NCBI RefSeq assembly: GCF_025148445.1 | Contig: NZ_CP102270.1 | Location: forward strand, 2,219,001 to 2,283,000 | Length of the DNA stretch: 64,000 bases | Origin: Eshraghiella crossota | GTDB lineage: Bacteria > Bacillota > Clostridia > Lachnospirales > Lachnospiraceae | Direction of reading: 5' to 3' | Shown: one piece after another, positions 50,786 to 59,476 of the stretch | Numbering within the stretch: the stretch's first letter is position 1 | Layout of the letters: each line of letters opens with the position of its first letter | The notes under the pieces: generated by a model | Told to the model about the DNA's origin: nothing | Seen by the model: the letters and a program-made list of their open reading frames with translations, nothing else | The model's database searches: none | Made by a program: the position numbers and the translations under genes

Positions 50786-53700
50786 TTATTCTGCCTCGGG
50801 TTTCTTATTCTTTTTGCCTTTTACACCCAACATGGTCAGAACGCCGCCGCTGACAAACAGAGCACCCATCCAACCGATGAGGTTGTTTCTGTCACCGGCC
50901 TGAGGATATTTGTCAGCATCATCCTTTGAAGGCTTACCGGTGTTGCCGGTATTGTCGGTATTGCCGCTATTGTCGGTACTGCCGCTATTGTCGGTACTGC
51001 CGCTTCCGGTGTTGCCGGTATTGTCGGTGTCAGTAAGCTTATCTATGATGGTGTTTTCGCTGCGTTTATTGCCGCAAACGGTACATTCTTCGTGCCTAAT
51101 TCCGGTTTCTGTCTTGGTAGCTTCTCTGTCGATTTTCCAAACGAATGAGTGAGCTGCAAAGCCAGCCTTGTCTCCGCACTGGCACTCATACCAATGATTG
51201 GTGTCATCACTTTTCCAATCTGTGCCGTAGCCATGGGTATGAGCCGGAGGCACATCCTTATAGGTAGCCTCAATCTTAACATCATTACCCGGCATGGTGA
51301 AAGTGGTGGTAGCACTGGTAACGTCTGTCAGGGTAACATTACCTTCCAACACAATCCACTTGTCAAAGACCTTGCCGTTCTCCGGTTCATCCGCCGCAAC
51401 GGTCACAACAGTATCCTGTGCAATCTTCTCGGTAATATGGATGCCTGCAACGGAAGCCACGCCCTTGATGATCGTGACAGCGTACCTGGTCGCAGTAGGA
51501 TTCCCTACGAACCTTGTCATGCCGCAACCGGCACGCTGGCAGGTGTAGAGAATTCCTTCACTCTTACCCTGTGTTGCAGGGGTGCCGCTATCCCAGTCGT
51601 GGCTGAGTTTGTTGATGACATGACCGTAGCGGAAAATCTGTCCGCAGTCACCTGTGCATTTAAAGTCACCGCTATAACCTACTGTGGTACATCCGGGGTC
51701 TTTCTTATTTATCAAACTGTAGTTACCGGCAATTTCATGGAGGGATGGTGTAGGGACGCCCTTCTGTGCGATTCTGTTGCACACTGTGCAGTATTGATTA
51801 CCGGAATAGCCCTTTTCAATACAGGTTGCCATTCTTACATCCCGCAACTCAAATGGTCCACTATGTCTGAAATCTCCGGTCTCGCCTTTTACGGTGCCGC
51901 CACAAGCTGTGCAGCGATAATCGCCCTCATAGGCGCGGTGCCTGCAGTCGCCCGATCTGGCGTTATATCGTCTGCCACCATGGCTTGCGTCAGTGGTTGC
52001 AGAATTATTTGTGCCATAGTAATACAGTGGCTGCAGCGTGCCGGTATGGCCGGCGTTTGCAGGGGGGTATATATCCGAACCGGCACTGATGATATGGCCG
52101 CAGTCCGCACAGGCGGTGTCGCCGGTGTAGCCCTTGCGGTCGCAGACCTGCGCCTTCGCATTGAGCACCGTGGTGCCACCGCTGTGGTCACAGCCTGCAT
52201 AGACCGGCTCGAAGAAGAATTGGCCGCCGCCGGGTGCGCCCATGGCGCTGAACTCCGGAATCGTGCAGCCCCACTCAAGGGCAGAGCCGTTGGTTACCAG
52301 CTTGAACAGAGTCTTCGCCTCGTTGGTATTCCAATTTTTATGAACCGGTGCCATGCTGTCGGACACGTTGTATTCGCGGAGATACTCCACCTTCCAGCCG
52401 ATGGCTTTCTGGCCGGTTCTCTCCTCGGGATAAAGGCGGATCTTGTCGCCGGGCTTGACGATCATACGGGTTGCCCGGCCGTTTTTCACCGTCACAATGG
52501 CGGTGTCCTTTGTCCAATCGCCGTCAATTTTTTCCGTCTCTTTGTATTCGCAGACGCTGCATTCAGCCTCCATGCCGCCTTTGCTGCCTGTGGTGTCAGG
52601 ACACAAAACCACATTCCAGCGGCCCCAGCTATGGGGAACCATGATGAACTCCTCGCAGCCGGGAACCTTGCACTTTTCGGGGTGGGCATAGCCGGACTCA
52701 AGGATGAGCTGCTCCACCGTCTTGGTCGAGCCGCCGATGTTGAAGGTATATTCATAGATACTGGTAAAGCCGGTGTAATCCCAGTTCCAGCCGTACTCAT
52801 GGACATGGCTCTTCACAGGAACGATATAGTCGCAGACGGAACATCTGAGCACATCGACTCTGCCGCCGCCTACTGCGTCATAGCTTCTGTCAAGCACAAA
52901 GGTATGCGGGAAGATGCGCTCCTTGGAGCCGGTGGTCATATAATGCGCTTCGTAAGAGCCTGCTTCAAACAGGCACGGAAGCTTGTGTCCATCGCATTTC
53001 GGGTCATTGCCTACGGCAGCTTCTGTTCTGCTCCCGTCCGGGTTTACATGCCAAACATAGTATCGCGGCGTTCTCTCGCTGTCGTCCGTGGGCACACGCA
53101 CACCCGCCTGCTTATAGCTGTAGGCATGGGTGGCAGTCAGCTTTGCCTCCGCCGTTTTCAGGGTGTCCGAAGCGTCGCCCTTTCTGCCGATGACGCAGTA
53201 GTAGGAGTAGTCCTCCTGGCAGGCCTGGGTGGAAACCGGCATCTTCAGTGTGGAGGTCGTCACACCCTTGTAATACCAATCATCCGGCAGCTTGTAGGGC
53301 GCAGCCGTGGGATTCTCATTATCCTTCCGATACCACTGATAGGTCAGCTCGTCGCCCTTCAGGCTTCTCGCCGCGACGGAAAAGGTGACCTGGTTATTTT
53401 CATAGAACAGCAGGCCGTTTTCCGGCTCTTCGTTATAATCGTCGTAGATAGAGGTCTTACACTTTACGTTCTTTGGCTGACGGGTTATGACGATGGAGCT
53501 GCCGCTGATGTAGCCGCAGACCTTGCACACGCCCTTGGCGTCATATTCATGGTTGGCAGCAGCAAGCTTTTCACCGTTGCAATATCGGCAAGGATGCCAA
53601 TGCTGCGTTCCATCGGCCGCCCAGGTGGCGGAAGCTAAGTGCGTATGTCCGGCGCCGGAATGCTCTGCATGCAGATGATTTCCAAAATCAGAGTCGCTGA

Positions 53701-54670
53701 AGCACCAGTCGTCATGATCGCAGCCCATCGCTTTCACGGCATCGAGGCAGCAGTCCTTGCAGCGCTGATCGCAGCCGTCCTCGCAGGGATCGCTGTCATG
53801 GAAGCACAGGCCGCAGTCCTCGCAGAAGTGATCCGCGTAGTCCGTATCCATTGCGCACATCCCCTCGGAGCAGTCGGAGTTGCCCTCGCAGCACTCCTTG
53901 CACAGCTCGCAGGTTTGGCAGAACTCGTCCTCGTCCTCCTTATCCGTGACCCAGCCGTCGCAGCCCGGGCAGATGTGATCATCCCACTCGGCGCTTTCCA
54001 CGCAGGTCTCACCATCCGGACAGCCGCCGTCCTCGGAGTTGATCTCGCAGCACTCCTTGCACAGACCGCAGTCCTCGCAACTCTCCTTGGCCAGCAGGCA
54101 TTCCTCGCACTGCTCACAGGCCGTGTGGCAATCAACGCAGTGGATGACGCCGGTATCATCGTCGTCCACGCACTCGTCCACCGCGCCGAAGCAGCTGTCG
54201 CACAGCGAGCAGTGCATCGGGTCGCTGTCATCGTTTGCGCAGTCATCGCAGAAGCCGCAGGTGTCGCAGATGGTTATGGAGCAGCAAGGGCCCTTATAGC
54301 AGTTGCCGCACAGCTGATCATCCTCGCCGATGTAGCACTTGGCGCAGGTGGAGCAGTGCTTTTCCTCCATGCACTCCGCGCACTTGTAGCACTCCTCGCA
54401 CCAGTAGGGCGTATCTCCAAAGCACACACCGCAGTCGTTACAATGAGTTTCAACCCAGCACTCGTAGTTGCAATCAATGGTGCAGAACAGGCAGTCACAC
54501 ATATAATCACTGCCAAAATGGTAGTGGTCGCAGTTAGGACAATCGAAACCGTCGTCGTAGTCGTCCCAAAAGGCATGGACGGGAACCGACATACCCGGAA
54601 CCATTGTCAATAGCATTATAAGCACCAGCAAAATGCTGATAATTCGACTTCGCATTTTTGTTTTTTTCAT
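50786..54670 (-). CDS. Giant cysteine-rich surface protein, PQAGD sorting signal
   Basis: A 1294-residue secreted protein. Signal peptide 1-32 (SILLVLIMLLTMVPGMSVPV). Residues ~43-390 hold about sixty cysteines in CxxC and CxxCxxC series with many Asp/Glu (for example CEDCGLCKECC). An Ig-like segment follows (~395-510, LTYQWYRKDNEN). CGY/CSVC modules follow, then four C-x3-GYxGD-x2-C-x2-C repeats (~860-1040; e.g. KGYSGNQYCTVC). Next come an InlB-type beta-grasp repeat (~1105-1180, TTFTMPGNDVKIEATY), a CxCG...CTVCG module, a Thr/Asn/Gly spacer, YPQAGDR, a membrane segment and KGKKNKK. It is probably wall-anchored by a variant sortase. The 5' half of the gene is far richer in GC than the 3' quarter and the flanks. 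The function is unknown. Confidence 0.85.
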   Translation of the reverse strand: MKKTKMRSRIISILLVLIMLLTMVPGMSVPVHAFWDDYDDGFDCPNCDHYHFGSDYMCDCLFCTIDCNYECWVETHCNDCGVCFGDTPYWCEECYKCAECMEEKHCSTCAKCYIGEDDQLCGNCYKGPCCSITICDTCGFCDDCANDDSDPMHCSLCDSCFGAVDECVDDDDTGVIHCVDCHTACEQCEECLLAKESCEDCGLCKECCEINSEDGGCPDGETCVESAEWDDHICPGCDGWVTDKEDEDEFCQTCELCKECCEGNSDCSEGMCAMDTDYADHFCEDCGLCFHDSDPCEDGCDQRCKDCCLDAVKAMGCDHDDWCFSDSDFGNHLHAEHSGAGHTHLASATWAADGTQHWHPCRYCNGEKLAAANHEYDAKGVCKVCGYISGSSIVITRQPKNVKCKTSIYDDYNEEPENGLLFYENNQVTFSVAARSLKGDELTYQWYRKDNENPTAAPYKLPDDWYYKGVTTSTLKMPVSTQACQEDYSYYCVIGRKGDASDTLKTAEAKLTATHAYSYKQAGVRVPTDDSERTPRYYVWHVNPDGSRTEAAVGNDPKCDGHKLPCLFEAGSYEAHYMTTGSKERIFPHTFVLDRSYDAVGGGRVDVLRCSVCDYIVPVKSHVHEYGWNWDYTGFTSIYEYTFNIGGSTKTVEQLILESGYAHPEKCKVPGCEEFIMVPHSWGRWNVVLCPDTTGSKGGMEAECSVCEYKETEKIDGDWTKDTAIVTVKNGRATRMIVKPGDKIRLYPEERTGQKAIGWKVEYLREYNVSDSMAPVHKNWNTNEAKTLFKLVTNGSALEWGCTIPEFSAMGAPGGGQFFFEPVYAGCDHSGGTTVLNAKAQVCDRKGYTGDTACADCGHIISAGSDIYPPANAGHTGTLQPLYYYGTNNSATTDASHGGRRYNARSGDCRHRAYEGDYRCTACGGTVKGETGDFRHSGPFELRDVRMATCIEKGYSGNQYCTVCNRIAQKGVPTPSLHEIAGNYSLINKKDPGCTTVGYSGDFKCTGDCGQIFRYGHVINKLSHDWDSGTPATQGKSEGILYTCQRAGCGMTRFVGNPTATRYAVTIIKGVASVAGIHITEKIAQDTVVTVAADEPENGKVFDKWIVLEGNVTLTDVTSATTTFTMPGNDVKIEATYKDVPPAHTHGYGTDWKSDDTNHWYECQCGDKAGFAAHSFVWKIDREATKTETGIRHEECTVCGNKRSENTIIDKLTDTDNTGNTGSGSTDNSGSTDNSGNTDNTGNTGKPSKDDADKYPQAGDRNNLIGWMGALFVSGGVLTMLGVKGKKNKKPEAE
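50937..51027 (-). repeat. Low-complexity spacer repeats in the surface gene
   Basis: Short imperfect repeats built from CGGTATTGCCG/CTATTGTCGGTACTGCCG-like units (plus strand) encode the NTGNTGSGSTDNSG-type wall-spanning spacer before the sorting signal. Such stretches slip and vary in length between strains. Confidence 0.7.
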
Positions 54671-54763
54671 ACTATCATTTCCTCTCTAAAAATTATTTTA
54701 AGATTAATTTAAGCAAAGAAGTTCTCAGACACTAATCCAAAGGGAAAAGCTTTGATAAGGCCC

Positions 54764-55699
54764 TTACTCTTTGCCTGCCGTATCTTTTCGGATTAAAACT
54801 ATTACCAAAATACCTACAACAATCACCAATGCAACGGTAACAGCAACGATAACAGCTATCATCCATCGTGGAAAAGAAACCTTATTGCTCTCCACAGAAG
54901 AAGTTTGTTCTGTATTTTCTTCGTGATTTTCTTTTAGTTCGGTACTCGCGTCTTCATCTTTGGCAGCACTGCTTTTTTCAACATTGTTGCTTTCAAGACT
55001 TCCGCTGGTTTTTTCATTATTGTTGCTTTCAAGACTTCCGCTGGTTTTTTCATTATTGTTGCTTTCAGGACTTCCGCTATATATTACCGGCTCTGTCATA
55101 GTTACCTTACAGACAAGGCAGCTATAGGTCTTTTCGCCATCGGCTTTGGGAGCAGGTTCCCTGGTTATTGTTCCCGCGTCCCAAATATGCCCGGCAGCAG
55201 GAACTTCAGCTCGTTCAGTAACACCACAATCACATTCCCGAGTCTTAATGCCTGCCTCTGTACAGGTTGGCTTTGTGGTTACCATCCACTCACTGAAACT
55301 GTGGGTGTGCACTGAACTGTTTTCGTAAAACTCCACACGGATCAGGCGGCTGTATGTCGGCTCACTCTCTACACCTCCGACCACATTCCAGGCAGCATAA
55401 CAGTACCATTTCACTCCTAATTCCTCCGGCACCTGATAGCTGTCTCCTTCTGCGTAGTCAATGGCACGGATCATTGCCATGTTTTCTATATCCGTAGCAT
55501 ACCACTGATATTTCAGCGTACCGCCATCGGGCACACTGGCATTTGTGAATAAGATAATACCGTCACTGCCAATAGGCATATAGCAATCTGGCATTTCCCC
55601 TTCAATCACGGGTTTCGCCGGTCCATCTGCACTAACTGTTGTGGCAGCAAATCCCACAAATGATAATAAAAACACAAAACATAAAAGTAGCTTTTTCAT
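54764..55699 (-). CDS. Secreted Ig-like protein with C-terminal membrane anchor
   Basis: A 311-residue protein. Signal peptide 1-24 (LLLCFVFLLSFVGFAATTVS). An Ig-like region follows (~28-125, GTLKYQWYATDIENM). Then a cysteine/histidine module (~130-205): HTHSFSEWMVTTKPTCTEAG and CDCGVTERAEVPAAGHIWD, of the kind repeated in Clostridial surface proteins. A spacer of three SLESNNNEKTS-type repeats and one hydrophobic helix (WMIAVIVAVTVALVIVVGIL) with a short basic tail complete it. There is no sortase motif, so it should remain membrane-anchored. It shares the module type with the gene at 50786 and lies just before it. Confidence 0.82.
   Translation of the reverse strand: MKKLLLCFVFLLSFVGFAATTVSADGPAKPVIEGEMPDCYMPIGSDGIILFTNASVPDGGTLKYQWYATDIENMAMIRAIDYAEGDSYQVPEELGVKWYCYAAWNVVGGVESEPTYSRLIRVEFYENSSVHTHSFSEWMVTTKPTCTEAGIKTRECDCGVTERAEVPAAGHIWDAGTITREPAPKADGEKTYSCLVCKVTMTEPVIYSGSPESNNNEKTSGSLESNNNEKTSGSLESNNVEKSSAAKDEDASTELKENHEENTEQTSSVESNKVSFPRWMIAVIVAVTVALVIVVGILVIVLIRKDTAGKE
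54983..55076 (-). repeat. 36-bp tandem repeat, 2.6 copies
   Basis: Units start at 54983, 55019 and 55055 (ATTGTTGCTTTCAAGACTTC then CGCTGGTTTTTTCATT on the plus strand). They encode 12-residue SLESNNNEKTSG-like repeats of the spacer. Near identity suggests recent expansion. Confidence 0.85.
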
Positions 55700-55766
55700 T
55701 TAACCTTCCTTTTCGAGTTTTCCAAATGTAATTTCTTTCCACGTATGCACAGGGAAAAAATGCCAA

Positions 55767-56585
55767 TTAGAAGCTGCCTCCACCTCCGCCATGGGTTGTT
55801 CCGGAAGAAGAGCTATGCGTGCTGCTTCCTCCGTCTGAACCGTTGTCTTTTGGTTTCGCAGTACTTGTGACTGTGGTATACAGGAACATATCGCGCCTCT
55901 CGGTGATGTTCATACTGCCGGCTTTCATGTAACTGTTCGCTGCCGGTTGAAAACGAACTGTTTTGAGTTTGCGCTTCATAGCACCTACTGTAATGAAAGA
56001 CAGTAAAAATCCAATTATAACCGCAAACAGTATCCAGCCCGGTTTCATAGGTTCTTTAGGCATATTACCGGTATCGTATGGGTTTCCGGTTCTTGCTTTT
56101 GTAATAAAGTCGTCGCAAAGCTCAGCAAAAGTATTAAAAGCGGCCTCATAATCGCCATCCGACAGATGTTCTTTTATCTTATCACCGATATATTGAATTC
56201 CCGCATCGGTGAATGCTGTGATGCCGTAGCCGGTAGTTGATATGTACCAGTCACGATTCTCCATGTTGATGAGCAGAAGCAAACCATCCCTGTTGTTGCC
56301 GTAACCGTAACCGTTATAATCGTAGGTATCATCGGCATAGTCGACGAGCGTAGCTCCGTTCAGCGTTTTCACGGTCACGATGACGATATCCATCTTTTGA
56401 CGCACGCGGATCTCTTCAAGTTTTTCCCGTAGTGCCGTCTCCTCACTGTCGGACAATAAATCAGCATCATCTACTACCCGGTCCTTGTCACCTGCAAACC
56501 CTGAAGTATCATTGGCAAAGGCAGGAACTGTAAAACATATACAGAGCACAAGAACAATCAAAAACTTCCATATTTTCTTTATCAT
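55767..56585 (-). CDS. ydjH: TPM-domain membrane protein (YdjH-like)
   Basis: A 272-residue protein. Signal peptide or first helix 1-24 (LIVLVLCICFTVPAFA), then a TPM domain (~33-165): DADLLSDSEETALREKLEEI, DGLLLLINMENRDWYISTTG and YGITAFTDAGIQYIGDKIKE. A second membrane segment (ILFAVIIGFLLSFITVGAM) and a cytoplasmic tail ending THGGGGGSF follow. This matches YdjH of the Bacillus ydjFGHI cluster, where YdjG/YdjH recruit PspA to the membrane. It follows the YdjG-like gene by 12 bases. Confidence 0.85.
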   Translation of the reverse strand: MIKKIWKFLIVLVLCICFTVPAFANDTSGFAGDKDRVVDDADLLSDSEETALREKLEEIRVRQKMDIVIVTVKTLNGATLVDYADDTYDYNGYGYGNNRDGLLLLINMENRDWYISTTGYGITAFTDAGIQYIGDKIKEHLSDGDYEAAFNTFAELCDDFITKARTGNPYDTGNMPKEPMKPGWILFAVIIGFLLSFITVGAMKRKLKTVRFQPAANSYMKAGSMNITERRDMFLYTTVTSTAKPKDNGSDGGSSTHSSSSGTTHGGGGGSF

Positions 56586-56597
56586 TCTGTTTCCTCC

Positions 56598-57692
56598 TTA
56601 AAATAGTCCAATCAGATGAAGGAGCCAAACTACACCATATACAGCGGCACTGTATATGACCGCCATAAGAAATGTCCAACGCCTCGCCGCAGCTTTATCC
56701 ACCGGCAGATCACCGACGAATTTTCCGGTCTGTCCGTTCATGGCAAATGTGTATTTGTTTCCGTTCCATGTTGTGTTAAGCAACCATACAGGATACAGTG
56801 CATAGCGTGCCTTGCCGCCACGGAACTGCACACTGCTGTATTCTGTCCTGACTGTGGCATATCCCTGAACCGTTCCGGCAAAGGAATCCTCGGTGGAGCG
56901 CTTAACACGCTTATTAGCACGGTCAATACTTGCTTCGGCAGTCACATCGTATTTATCTGCCAGATACCCTGCAAGATACGCTGTCTGAAAATCCACCGCT
57001 TCGGAAAAATCGTATGGTTCAATAGATTCCATAAGGTCATCCGCCATTTTTGACGAGCCATCCACCGGAACATGCTCAAAGCCGATGCTGCCACCACGAT
57101 GTACCATATAATAGCTGGTTTCGGTGTAATTGTAGTCTTTGTCACTCCAGGTGCGCACCCTGGAGGCACGATAGCGAATCTGTGCATCCACATCAGTATC
57201 AAAAAGCCAGAAAGGGACATAAATTCCCTTGATCTCACCAATGTGGTTTTGATCCTTAAAAACCTTAGGCAGCAGTCTCTTACCGGTCAGGTGCTTCATC
57301 AGCCCCGCCTTTGCCGCCTTTTTATCAAGCTTGAATGGGATCACAAGATCCGGCTTTAAAGCACCCGAGAACTGGTTCATCATCACCACGGGATTGTTGC
57401 AGAAAGGACAGGCAGTAGCTGCTGTGTTGGCATCGCCGACAATTTCACCTCCGCAGGACTTGCACACATAGGAGCGCAAACCGTCGGTTTCTCCCTCCTG
57501 CCAGTCTCCTCCGGCATTGTTTTCCCATTCCATATTGTCTTTTTTTTCGTTCTGCAACTCGGCGTCGTAACCCTTCAGTACCTCCATTTCAAACTCAGTG
57601 TCGCAGAAAGGACACTTCATCTTCTGGAGTGTGCTGTCAAAGGCTATCGCCCCGCTGCAGCAGGGACATTTATATTCCTGCAAGTTTTGCAT
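56598..57692 (-). CDS. ydjG: Zinc-ribbon membrane protein (YdjG-like)
   Basis: A 364-residue protein. It has two N-terminal zinc ribbons (CPCC...CPFC at ~9-30 and CKSC...CPFC at ~77-97), a large soluble domain (LKPDLVIPFKLDKKAAKAGL, GIYVPFWLFDTDVDAQIRYR, YALYPVWLLNTTWNGNKYTF) and C-terminal membrane helices (WTFLMAVIYSAAVYGVVWLL). It resembles Bacillus YdjG and related TFIIB-type zinc-binding proteins. It lies between the SPFH gene and the TPM gene, so the three likely form one envelope-stress complex. Confidence 0.83.
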   Translation of the reverse strand: MQNLQEYKCPCCSGAIAFDSTLQKMKCPFCDTEFEMEVLKGYDAELQNEKKDNMEWENNAGGDWQEGETDGLRSYVCKSCGGEIVGDANTAATACPFCNNPVVMMNQFSGALKPDLVIPFKLDKKAAKAGLMKHLTGKRLLPKVFKDQNHIGEIKGIYVPFWLFDTDVDAQIRYRASRVRTWSDKDYNYTETSYYMVHRGGSIGFEHVPVDGSSKMADDLMESIEPYDFSEAVDFQTAYLAGYLADKYDVTAEASIDRANKRVKRSTEDSFAGTVQGYATVRTEYSSVQFRGGKARYALYPVWLLNTTWNGNKYTFAMNGQTGKFVGDLPVDKAAARRWTFLMAVIYSAAVYGVVWLLHLIGLF

Positions 57693-57784
57693 GAAAAGAT
57701 CTCCTTTCTTAGTAAAAATTCAACAATTAAATGTTGCATGAGTCACATCTGCTTTGGTGAACAGATATTCCTTCACCGGGCATC

Positions 57785-59119
57785 TTATTTTCTATCATTA
57801 TCATCAAATATATCGCCGCATTCAGGGCAGAACTTAGGTGGATTGGTCGGATCCTCCGGCTCCCAGCCGCATTTATCACAGCGGTAGAGCGGTGCACCTT
57901 CAGGTTTTTTTGCACCGCAGTTCTGGCAAAACTTACCCTTATTTACCGCGCCGCACGAACAAGTCCATCCGCTTTCGTCTGCCGGCTTCTGAGAACCGCA
58001 CTCCGGACAGAATTTTCCGGTAGCCATGGTACCGCAGGTACATTTCCAAGTGCCTGGTGCAGGTGCTTGCTGCTGTTGTGCTTGCTGCTGTTGTGCCTGC
58101 TGTTGTGCCTGCTGTTGGCCCATAGCAAACAGGTTTTGAGCGTTCATGCCTCCTGCATTCATCGCCATGCCCATTCCCATAAAACCTGTCATGGCACCGG
58201 CAGAGTTGCCTGCCGCAGTCTTCATGGCATCTGCCTGGGCGCCTACAAGGGTTGCCCCAGCCATAGCAGGGTCACGCATAATAGCCACGCGCTGAGCCTG
58301 CTTGATCATATCTGCATCCTCATCCGGAAGAGTAACCGAACCAAGTGCAATGCTTACGATTTTCAAGCCACGCAGCTCACCCCACTTAGCGGAAAGTGCC
58401 ACATTCATGGCGTCCTCCAGTTCGGTGTTATGGCTGACAATCTGATTTGGGCGCAGCTCCAGGTCGGACAGCTTACCGAAAGCCGGCTGCAAAGCGCTGA
58501 TAAATTCTGTTTTCAGCTGGCTTTCCAGCTCATCACGGGTATACTCCTGCTCCACATTACCGCACACATTAGTGTAAAACAGCAATGGATCGACAATTTT
58601 ATAGGAATACACACCGGAGCATCGCACCGAAACATCCACATCCAAACCGATTTTAGAATCAACCACACGGAAAGGGATAGGGTTTGGCGTGCCGAACTTG
58701 TTGTCAATCAGCTCCTTTGTATTAAAATAGTACACACGCTGATCCTTGCCTGTGTCACCACCATAAGTGAAACGCTTTCCGATAGTCTTGAAGCTTGCCA
58801 AAATACTCTCACCTAGATTGCCGGAAAAGATAGAGGGTTCAGTGGAAGTATCATATGTAAATTCGCCGGGTTCAGCACAGACCTCCACGACCTTACCCTG
58901 TTCAACAATAATCATGCACTGCCCATCAGCTACGGCAATACCAGAACCATTGGAAATAATATTGTCATTTCCTTTCGTATTGGAAGATCGTCCGCTGATC
59001 CGCTTTTGCCCCTTGGTAACAAGTACCTCCTTAGGCATGGACTCGCAGTAAAAGAATTCCTTCCATTGATCAGCAAGAGTACCTCCCAACGCACCGATAC
59101 CAGCTTTAATAAGTCCCAT
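57785..59119 (-). CDS. ydjI: SPFH-domain, zinc-ribbon protein (YdjI-like)
   Basis: A 444-residue protein. An SPFH-type domain (virion core-like group) covers ~20-300: ADQWKEFFYCESMPKEVLVT, EVCAEPGEFTYDTSTEPSIF and GELRGLKIVSIALGSVTLPD. A Met/Gly-rich stretch and a glutamine/alanine-rich linker (~335-365) follow. Three C-terminal zinc ribbons complete it: CTCGTMATGKFCPECG, CSCGAVNKGKFCQNCG and CDKCGWEP...CPECGD. It has no membrane helix of its own. It is the first gene of the ydjI-ydjG-ydjH cassette. Bacillus pairs these with PspA (YdjF), which is not in this neighbourhood. Confidence 0.88.
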   Translation of the reverse strand: MGLIKAGIGALGGTLADQWKEFFYCESMPKEVLVTKGQKRISGRSSNTKGNDNIISNGSGIAVADGQCMIIVEQGKVVEVCAEPGEFTYDTSTEPSIFSGNLGESILASFKTIGKRFTYGGDTGKDQRVYYFNTKELIDNKFGTPNPIPFRVVDSKIGLDVDVSVRCSGVYSYKIVDPLLFYTNVCGNVEQEYTRDELESQLKTEFISALQPAFGKLSDLELRPNQIVSHNTELEDAMNVALSAKWGELRGLKIVSIALGSVTLPDEDADMIKQAQRVAIMRDPAMAGATLVGAQADAMKTAAGNSAGAMTGFMGMGMAMNAGGMNAQNLFAMGQQQAQQQAQQQQAQQQQAPAPGTWKCTCGTMATGKFCPECGSQKPADESGWTCSCGAVNKGKFCQNCGAKKPEGAPLYRCDKCGWEPEDPTNPPKFCPECGDIFDDNDRK

Positions 59120-59180
59120 AATAATAGCTCCTTTCTAATTGTAAAAATCATTTGTATATTCTCCGGTCAAAGCCGGCAGA

Positions 59181-59459
59181 TCACTGTTTATTTTTCGCAT
59201 TCCCTACGGAATACGGATTTTTGTTTTCTTTCGGCAAGTCGCGCTCCGAGCCACATTTACCTGCCCAGCCGATAAAGGCCATCCATATAATCAAATATAA
59301 TATCCATGCGATAAATACGCCGACTGACCACCATATCGATATTTTCAGCCAAAAATGTAAAACCAATAAAATTACTGTGGGGAGCAGTCCTTCAATATTC
59401 ATTAGGATATTTATTAAGAGGCAAAGAAAAAAATTGCCACTACGTTTTGAATTGCGCAT
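59181..59459 (-). CDS. Small two-TM membrane protein
   Basis: A 92-residue protein with two hydrophobic segments (~10-38, LLPTVILLVLHFWL; ~43-66, VFIAWILYLIIWMAFIGWAG) and a polar tail. It has an AGGAG site before the ATG at 59459. I do not recognise a family. It sits between the lipoprotein and the SPFH gene, so an envelope role is plausible. Confidence 0.6.
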   Translation of the reverse strand: MRNSKRSGNFFLCLLINILMNIEGLLPTVILLVLHFWLKISIWWSVGVFIAWILYLIIWMAFIGWAGKCGSERDLPKENKNPYSVGNAKNKQ

Positions 59460-59476
59460 TTCTTTCTCCTTTTATC

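Noticed and set aside
51149-53638. An 829-codon open frame on the plus strand
   Set aside because: It is antisense to the cysteine-rich surface gene, whose minus-strand translation has a signal peptide, modules and a sorting signal. The open antisense frame follows from high GC and few complementary stop codons.
53639-54613. A 324-codon plus-strand frame rich in Ala/Val/Leu
   Set aside because: Complement of the Cys/Asp/Glu codons of the same surface gene; the composition is an artefact and there is no ribosome site.
54983-55076. Regularly spaced repeats, considered as a CRISPR array
   Set aside because: Units are adjacent without spacers, lie inside a coding frame and encode a repeated peptide.
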